From Rhytidiadelphus loreus (Eukaryota; Streptophyta; Bryopsida; Hypnales; Hylocomiaceae), in contig OX344764.1 of the NCBI GenBank assembly GCA_947034895.1, positions 48,341,348-48,405,347 of the forward strand: DNA of 64,000 bases. Reading direction: 5' to 3'. Within the stretch, counting starts at the first letter, position 1. Every line of letters begins with the position of its first letter. The notes under the pieces are model-generated. The model ran no database searches. It saw only the letters and a program-made list of their open reading frames with translations, and was not told the origin of the DNA. Made by a program: the position numbers and the translations under genes. This document shows, one piece after another, positions 57,297-64,000 of the stretch.

Positions 57297-57505
57297 CATG
57301 TTGATTTGGTCATTGCACTATTCACATGAACAAAAATTTGTTAAACCATTTTGTTAACTTGTGCTCAAATCAACAAAAATTTGTTAACCATTGTGTTAGC
57401 TTGGGCTCAAATCAACAAAAAAAATGTAAAAACGGTCATTGCAGTACCCAAATCAACAAGTTTTTGATGATTTTCTGTTGATTTGGACATAATTTTCTAC
57501 TAGTG

Positions 57506-58389
57506 ATTGAAACAAGTGATAAAATTAAACATGACGTCCACATACACGAGAAAGAGTAATAGTTCTCCCCCCCCTTCATAATGCACACTAGTCCAATTCT
57601 ATGTGATCAACTTTAGCACACTTCATAGGCACTACTAAGTCCCTATCATTGCCTACAAAATGGAACTCGCACCACAAGTAGTAAGAAAAAAATTGTTAAC
57701 ATGAGGAAGGAGAATTCGAGAATCAAATATAAGTTTAGTCTTTGTACTAGATTGTACAACATCACCATACATGATGATGAAGTACACTGGATTACAAAGA
57801 ATCCATAGATACAAGTGTCCTCGAGGGTACTTATATTTTCAACTATGTGTAGGTATAACTAAAGGAGAGTGAGAGCTCGTATTACAAAAACTAAATCAAA
57901 CCAAATTTTTTAAAAACATCAAGTGATATGACCAATATCCTACAACATTAATTACAACAGTGCAATACAAGGCATTCAAATTTTCCATATGCAAGACGAT
58001 AGACAGTTCATACCATATACTAAAGTCTATGATGCTTGTGGATATTGAGAAAGATGCCTAGGACTTCACGTTTTTGAACTCTAGCCGCAATTGTCATATC
58101 CTCTAAAACAACATCATGCATTTCCTCTACTTCTCTGATGTCATCAACGCCTGGGGGATCACTCACGGTTTTTAGAAAACTACGTGAGTTAAAAGATAGG
58201 GTTCATTTAATTCAAAGGGGGCAAATTTTATATAATTTGTAGAGCTACTATAGGGTTCATGAAATGCTACACACTCTAATATATATAAATTAGGGTATGT
58301 AAAAACATCATATAATAGGAATTTTTATTAATAAGTTAGCCTTGACAAATAGAAGCCATGCAAATTTTTCATAATATAATGAGTATAGA
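57506..58389. other. Sequence after the CACTA element, no gene seen
   Basis: It begins with the right ATT duplication. No open frame or motif is recognisable. A C8 run occurs near 57567. Confidence 0.4.
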
Positions 58390-59050
58390 TGTGGACAAAT
58401 AATTTCATATGGATGATAAAATGAACATATTCAAGAAAATCTACGATGAAGGGTGGTCGACTAAGATTGTGCCATGGTACTTGTAGTGTATGTATAAAAA
58501 CAAACTAAATGTAGATATAAGACATCAACTAAAAGTGGAAAAATTGTCACATTGTATAAATAGGAAGGTTTACCTTAGTGGGTTTAACAAACTGAAAATT
58601 GTACAATATGAAGATAGAATTTATAGTTCATTTAACTCTAAGCTTTGAAGCCATATGTGTTAATCACACTCATATTCAATGAGATTTTCATGGAATAGTT
58701 TCATTAGGAATTCTAAAGTGTTCAATGCTATTAACCCCTAAAGACTAGAGGATGTTTTGGAAGAGGAAGAATCCAAAATTGCTAACTTTGATGCATTGTC
58801 TAAAAAATAAAAAATAATTTAAAAAAAATCCAATTGTATAAAAGTGTATTATGTAGTTATAACAACATGTAAAAACAATTTCAGCCCATTTGACCATGTG
58901 GATTGAAAGATTATAATGTTTGAAGTGAGAAAAAATCTTTATTTTCATTCTTGCAAACTAGGATCAATAGACTTCAAGCCCTCTTAGAGTAAAATATTTG
59001 GTCTACACAAAAATGAGAATTTTGACTATTCATAAATTTATGATGTTGGA
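58390..59050 (+). repeat. Outside copy of the segment duplicated at 53850-54600
   Basis: See the partner segment. Similarity is moderate (about 70 percent by eye), and it includes the left end of MITE copy J at 58731. Confidence 0.6.
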
Positions 59051-59612
59051 TTCACTCATAAAAAATTTGAATCAACTTGTAATGCAAAGAGGTTAAATGC
59101 ATTGGCAATACACTAGTCTTTTTTTGATGATTTCTTGTACAATGAGATATTTTTTAAGTTAGAATCCAAATGGTTAAAAATTAGAGACAAATATTAGAAT
59201 ATTTGGAAAAAAATTCAAGAACTTTGACTTCACATATTGCAAGATAATAGGGCTTGAGGTTAGAAGAAAAGTTTTTTTTCTTGAAGCCACTCTAACATAG
59301 CTAATAAAGTTTGACTCCTTTGAGAATGAGAACTAAATTATTTTTGATAATTGTATGCCATATTTTATTAGTAATATAAATGCCAAATTTCAATAGTTGA
59401 TGAGATTTTTTGCAAAAGATGCCCCAAAGATGCCCAAATTGCAAGGGCTACCAAAAACATTTAGGGCAAAAAAAAATTATATTTCCACTAAGAGGATACA
59501 TGTTCAAATCTTGTGTCAAAATTTTATGAACATTTGACCAAAATTGACTTCATAGGGACCTACCCAAAGTTTCAATTGTTCATTCAATGGACAATTGACC
59601 TTTATAGGTTAA
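58731..59612 (+). mobile_element. piggyBac-like MITE copy J (complete, diverged subtype)
   Basis: TTAACCCCTAAAGACTAGAG (58731) to TTGACCTTTATAGGTTAA (TTAA 59609-59612), 882 bp. The interior differs from copies C to H but keeps both termini. Copy I is its closest relative. Confidence 0.72.
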
Positions 59613-59999
59613 AAATTGCCACTTGAATTCAATTGATTATTGTTGATTTCACAATGTCTACCCCATACATAGATGCAGTAGATGGAAAAGAAAATTTGTG
59701 AAGAAAGGTGGGGGTGGGAGAAAATTGGACACTTAAATTTTATATGTAAGATACACCCATTTAAAAACTTGCATGAATGAATTTATAAAACCTATAGGGT
59801 ATTGAAAATATGCCCTTTTTAGCTTTTTATGTAAAAATACGGTCATCTTAAATGCAATAATTTAGGTCAATAGCCCATAAAATACCTTCTTAACTCAGGT
59901 GTATACCTTAAATTACAAGGAGTGATCCCCCCGAACATCAACAATTTTTCCATATTAGCCTTTTTTCTGCAGAATGTAAAGTAATTGTTCTACCTAGTA
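59613..59999. other. AT-rich spacer
   Basis: I see nothing recognisable between MITE J and the C-terminal end of the Harbinger transposase relic. Confidence 0.4.
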
Positions 60000-60830
60000 A
60001 TTGTTCTGGGATTGTTTGAGGAGAATGTTGTGAAGTATAGCAAAACATACAATTACATCTAGCAAAAAAAGTCACATGTAGATCAAATTTGTCAAGCAAT
60101 TCCTAAAAGGTTTACTTTAAAATACCAAAAGCATTTCCAAATTCCAACCACGCAATGCCCCTTTGAAGGTGTTAGTTGAATAAGGCCTCTACTATTGAAA
60201 GTTGTGCGTGAGTTTGATGGGGAACCATCAACCATGGAAGTAGAGGATAACCTTGATCTTCAACAAGGTATGGTGCAAAACCATGAAAAGATAATTGTGG
60301 ATCAAGGATGTTGATGTGCATATCTAGATTGTATAGAGAGGAATGATGGAGCGTGTAGGAGTCATTAGTAGACTCCAAGCATTCCCCAAAACATGTCAAG
60401 GAACTCTTTGTCACTATTAACAAGTGCTTGATAATTTTAAGTGTATGCCCCAGATTTGAAGTAGTAATAATCTGCAAGGAAGTGCTTCAATTTGAAGATA
60501 GAATAATGCATATTGTTTATGGCACCTACCACACCAAGCAAACCACACAATTATAAGAATTTTCCTTTTGTCTCTTGCAGTTGAATATTGATAGGCCATG
60601 TTATCTTTTGTCGCAAAGTTTCATTCATTGCGTTCACAACATCACGCAACAACAACGAAACTGTAATCTTTCCTATGGAAAACAACTCACTACAATGGAA
60701 AAGGTTTGCTCCATAAGCAAGTTTGAAAAGGGTGCACGCCACACGAATAAAAACATGTATGGCCAACTCGTAGGAGGTATTTTTCTTTTGTATGTGTGGC
60801 CATAAAAAAATTTGCAAGAACAAAGACAAC
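60000..60830 (-). pseudogene. PIF/Harbinger (DDE_Tnp_4) transposase, second lineage, inactivated
   Basis: Leftward from 60830 the reading gives ELAIHVFIRVACTLFKLAYG, ELFSIGKITVSLLLRDVVNA (helix-turn-helix region), GLLGVVGAINNMHYSIFKLK, SSLYNLDMHINIL, VEDQGYPLLPWLMVPHQ, NAFGILK and DVIVCFAILHNILLKQ. These are the conserved blocks of the family in order. The first catalytic Asp (usually GAID) is Asn, codon at 60515-60517. The second Asp is kept (60256-60258). The Glu before NAFG is Gly (60136-60138). Stops and frame changes separate the blocks. This lineage differs from the 31892-32280 fragment. No matching termini were found nearby. Confidence 0.85.
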
Positions 60831-63410
60831 TAGTTTGCTCATGCGGAAAATTTGAACCCAATGGCTATTGTCATATTGGTTATTGAAGAACCTTCAGAAC
60901 CAGGTTGTGGGTCTAGGTTTCATCCAAAATCCAAGGTCATCACCAAAACTGTTCAACGTTGTCCACAATTTGAAGTAGTACAATGTAGCTAAAATCTCTA
61001 ATTCATAGTCCTACACAATAGCATGTATAATGAAGCAATTGTAGACAAGTAGTCCATAGAGTCTCCATCCTCTTCTAATGTGTTTGGAAAAAACGCAACA
61101 TGTAGGGTAGTGAGGAGCTAAAGCAATATCCATGCACCAAACGTGGCATTGGTGTTCTTGCCTTCTCAGAAAACGGTGAAACTATTTTTTCAAAATTGTC
61201 GTACATGAAACCTCTGTAGCAATGAGACACTTATACATGCATGACAGAAGGCAAGAGTGCCAATCAATTCATGTTTGTGCAAACATAAAAATATTTCATG
61301 CTTTTTAGTGAAGTATTGTGGGACGTGTCTATCATTATGGAATTTGCATCCTTGAAGGATGTAGACAATAGCCAATTACAATTTTTTTTGAATTAAAGGT
61401 GTTCATTTATGAATGTAGTTCTATAGTACACTCTAAAACTACAAGAAGTGCATTAAATTTTTTTCATCAACAGATCATGAAGAATTTTATGAGAAGGACC
61501 TACTATGAACCCAAATTGGTGAGACACCATGACAAAAATGTAGCCATGAAGATGCAATAATCATTGCTTCTTTATATTCTCCAAGTAGACTAATTCTTAA
61601 ACCACCTTCTTAATAAGGACCAAAAGAAGCACAAGACATAGAAACCAAAAGCAACAAAGAGGAAAACCTAGAGATGAAGGTCCTTTGTTATCAAAGAAGC
61701 AAAGAAAATGAGACAGCACAAGAGATTTATTCACAACTACCATAAATTCAATGATAGCCTCACAAAGTGCAAGGAATTAATTTACCTCTAAAAAGAGATG
61801 AATCACACAAGTAGATCACGGATTGTTCTTCTGCAAACACGCAAGTGCTACAAAAACCAACCATTCATATGGACAGGGCACTGGATAGCAACTTCACCAC
61901 AACAGAGGTAACAAACTAAAAATGAGATTTGGCAAAATCCTCATTGCAGTCATACATAACTTTGAATTTCACAATCACTTACTAATTTCTATCTAAGAAT
62001 TCCAGAATAAGAATGTCTATTGAGTGAAAATGGACAAACTGTATGAAACAAGGCATCTTACTGATAGCAATGAGTGACACGGAGAGCATTGAGGACCTCG
62101 AAATTTTTCTACTTCGAAGCAAAGAACGAGAGGTCAACTACCTGCTCCCAACCTCATTTGAATATAATCGGAGATGACGTGCCAAAGGAGAAGGGGACCC
62201 ACAACGACGAAGTTTGAACCCAACTACCACATGCCAAAAATGGACATTGTAGTGTAAACACCACATCGTAGTATCAATTGTTATGTACCATTTAATACAA
62301 TTGACTAACAAAAGCAGCGTATATGTAAACATTGTAGTAGTATAAAAAACAATTGGCTTCCAAATCCTTGATTCCTTACTTCTAAAAGTGAGAAACGAGT
62401 CATGTTACCAACAACACCTTAATACTATTTGTTTCTTACATTTTTGCCAAATTTTCGGTGTTAAGCAACCATAAGAATGTTATGTTGAGCGAACTAAACT
62501 TTGTCCTCTACTTTTACTACAATGAATCAATCTCATTTGTGCCCGCCTAAGCTAGATGCTTGGCTTTAGATCAAAAACACAATTCAATTCATAATTCTAC
62601 TACTTAGTCAAAATACGCACTAGAAAGCTACTAACATCACACACTCCCCTAAAAACAATTCTAAAATATATTTTTTAGGCTTCACAATGGCATGTCTCCC
62701 CTAAAGCTTTAATGTCCGGCACACTTGTCTTTTCCTTGAACTCCTTAGATGTGACCTTTTTGAGGTGGGCAACAATCACATTAGTTGGCTAACTTTTCAT
62801 ACCATGCCCAAACTGTACCCCAAAAATGAGTTGTGAAGTATACATTACACCACTGAACTTAAAAAAATTCCACAAGGTGGAGTTTAACTTGGAATTTGAT
62901 GAAACTAACACCATTGGATTTATAACATAATTATTTTTTTAGGAATAATTTTTATTTAAAAATTGTAATTTGAAAATGGGCAATTCAAAAGAAGAAGAAT
63001 AGAGACCATAAAATGGTCACTTGGGTCACCCAAAATTGCACCTTGTCTAAAACCACCATTGTCACTCTATATACATCTCTAAAATAAATATGTACTTATG
63101 TCGAAGAAATAATTTTAGAACATCTAGTACCAAGAAAAACTTTGACCCTTTGTAACTTTTGCATACCATATCCAAATGTCATGTTTTGTGATGCATTGGA
63201 ACCTCCTTTCATTTGCCAACAAGAAAATATGACTAGTGTAATAATTGTGACTAGGCACAATAGCAAAAAGTGACGGTTTGAGGTGTGTACCTACCTTAGG
63301 GCTGGTAACAGTGGGCTGCCCAGCGAGGGCCCAACAAGAGAGGGGACCCGTAGTGTGGGACGGAAAACTTGGGTTCTCCACTGTTCATTTTGGGCTTCAA
63401 TCTTCATGAT
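60831..63410. other. Unassigned sequence, no gene recognised
   Basis: Short frames (for example 61190-61375 and 63124-63381 on the minus strand) have no domain I know. The first 600 bases may still belong to the element that carried the Harbinger relic. Confidence 0.35.
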
Positions 63411-63450
63411 TGATTGATTTCTTCACTATGAATTGTGAAGAAATCAATCA
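63411..63450. repeat. Perfect 16-bp hairpin with 8-base loop
   Basis: TGATTGATTTCTTCAC at 63411-63426 is exactly inverted at 63435-63450. It could be the core of a small MITE or a chance palindrome. There is no T-run after it and no gene before it. Confidence 0.7.
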
Positions 63451-64000
63451 ACTCTTGGGCTTGGCAAACTGCCGGCCCTTGGCGCCCCGGCCAGGTATAG
63501 GGAGCGTGGTTGGGGATGCTCTTCGAACCCCCCCCCCCCCGCCCTGCAAACTACTTTAAGCTATTTGCGAGGGTCCACTGTGATGCACTCAACTGCTTGC
63601 CTGCCCGGGATGTATGGGAGGGGGCTGCAGAATTGGTCAGTCATTTACAGTCTCCCCTACAAATGCTGTGAAAATTGTGCAGAAGCAGTTTTGTGTGATG
63701 TAGATTTTTTATGTTGAGAACCACCCATCCAAAGTGGTTCATTCTAGAATAATTTTAGGGTGGAAAAGGTGATTGTACTGTATAGTATTTAGTAATGAAT
63801 GATGATGTACCTCACACTTGAAGTGAAGTGTAGTTAATGAGATGCAGTAATTTTTAATTGTAAGTTGGAACTAAATTGAATTAAGGTAGAAAGCTCTGAA
63901 ATGGAGTGGGCATTAAGAATGGACCTTATAAATGGTTGTGAAATGGACAAACAATAGTTTATAAATTGACCTCCATAGTCATGAATCAAGGAAAAAAGTG
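63451..64000. other. GC-richer unassigned sequence
   Basis: It contains a Harbinger-like end motif (GGGGATGCTCTT, near 63511), a run of 14 Cs (about 63528-63541) and otherwise no recognisable feature. The window ends without a gene. Confidence 0.4.

Larger units (their letters stand above)
52822..57505. mobile_element. CACTA element, 4.7 kb, no transposase, ATT duplication
   Basis: It starts CACTAGTAGAAAAAATCATG and ends with the inverted partner CATAATTTTCTACTAGTG. ATT lies outside both ends (52819-52821, 57506-57508). Subterminal repeats are clear: GTGTTGATTT(G) units at 52870-53045 and AAATCAACAAAAATTTGTTA units at 57320-57490, as expected for CACTA transposase-binding regions. There is no transposase or second CACTA gene. 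The interior is instead filled with older repeats: a tRNA-like relic, two fold-backs, three piggyBac-like MITE fragments and a C/A minisatellite. Confidence 0.88.

Noticed and set aside
57021..57299. Gly/Cys/Leu-rich 92-codon frame resembling a structural protein
   Set aside because: It is only the complement of the C/A minisatellite. Composition explains all of it.
63505..63520. GGGGATGCTCTT as a right end of a third Harbinger element enclosing the 60-kb transposase relic
   Set aside because: The base pattern after it is CTTCG rather than TTA, and no partner GAGCATC end with TTA was found to the left of 60000.

Overview
This window looks like gene-poor nuclear DNA of a land plant or close streptophyte relative. 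It is strongly AT-rich by eye. I found no intact protein-coding gene, rRNA, functional tRNA, operon or CRISPR array. The plant assignment rests on the transposon protein families: a Ty1-copia element with plant-type gag and RNase H, plant-type PIF/Harbinger transposases, an L1-like LINE, CACTA elements and a trihelix-like protein relic. A piggyBac transposase is also present. It is uncommon in seed plants, so I lean (inference only) towards a non-seed plant such as a bryophyte or fern.

Layout. Bases 940-7630 may be one old DNA transposon with long inverted ends. Each end carries a TATA-like box and a splice-donor-like GTAAGT pointing inward. Inside are an unrecognised broken minus-strand gene, an array of palindromic 19-21-mers, a 1.3-kb inverted-repeat element and a small CACTA MITE. 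Bases 10391-10616 are a short retroposon with a perfect 14-bp target duplication. Bases 12020-18900 look like one 6.9-kb element. Its arms are inverted copies of a piggyBac-like repeat, its GC-rich blocks share a GTCGCCCC motif, and it holds two satellites (162 and 219 bp). Bases 20952-23358 are a complete but internally deleted Ty1-copia insertion with apparently identical 256-bp LTRs, a TATCA duplication and a half-tRNA primer site.

From 24.4 to 59.6 kb the main component is a family of roughly 0.9-kb repeats. They are bounded by TTAA and terminal repeats beginning CCCCTAAAGG, the signature of piggyBac-type MITEs. A broken piggyBac transposase (28034-28870) lies in the same cluster. Two large Harbinger-type elements (30166-34947 and 35423-39986, both with TTA duplications) and a Tourist-like MITE (34989-35368, TAA) sit between and around these copies.

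The last third holds a 5'-truncated LINE (46286-47014), three CACTA MITEs, a trihelix-like pseudogene (49774-51440), a 4.7-kb CACTA element (52822-57505, ATT duplication) filled with older repeats, and a second, more degraded Harbinger transposase (60000-60830).

Nothing here works as a pathway. The window is a nested record of transposition. The most unusual content is the piggyBac transposase remnant with its large MITE family, the composite 12-19 kb element, and the copia-like half-tRNA priming site. All boundaries and homologies were read by eye, without alignment software or database searches.
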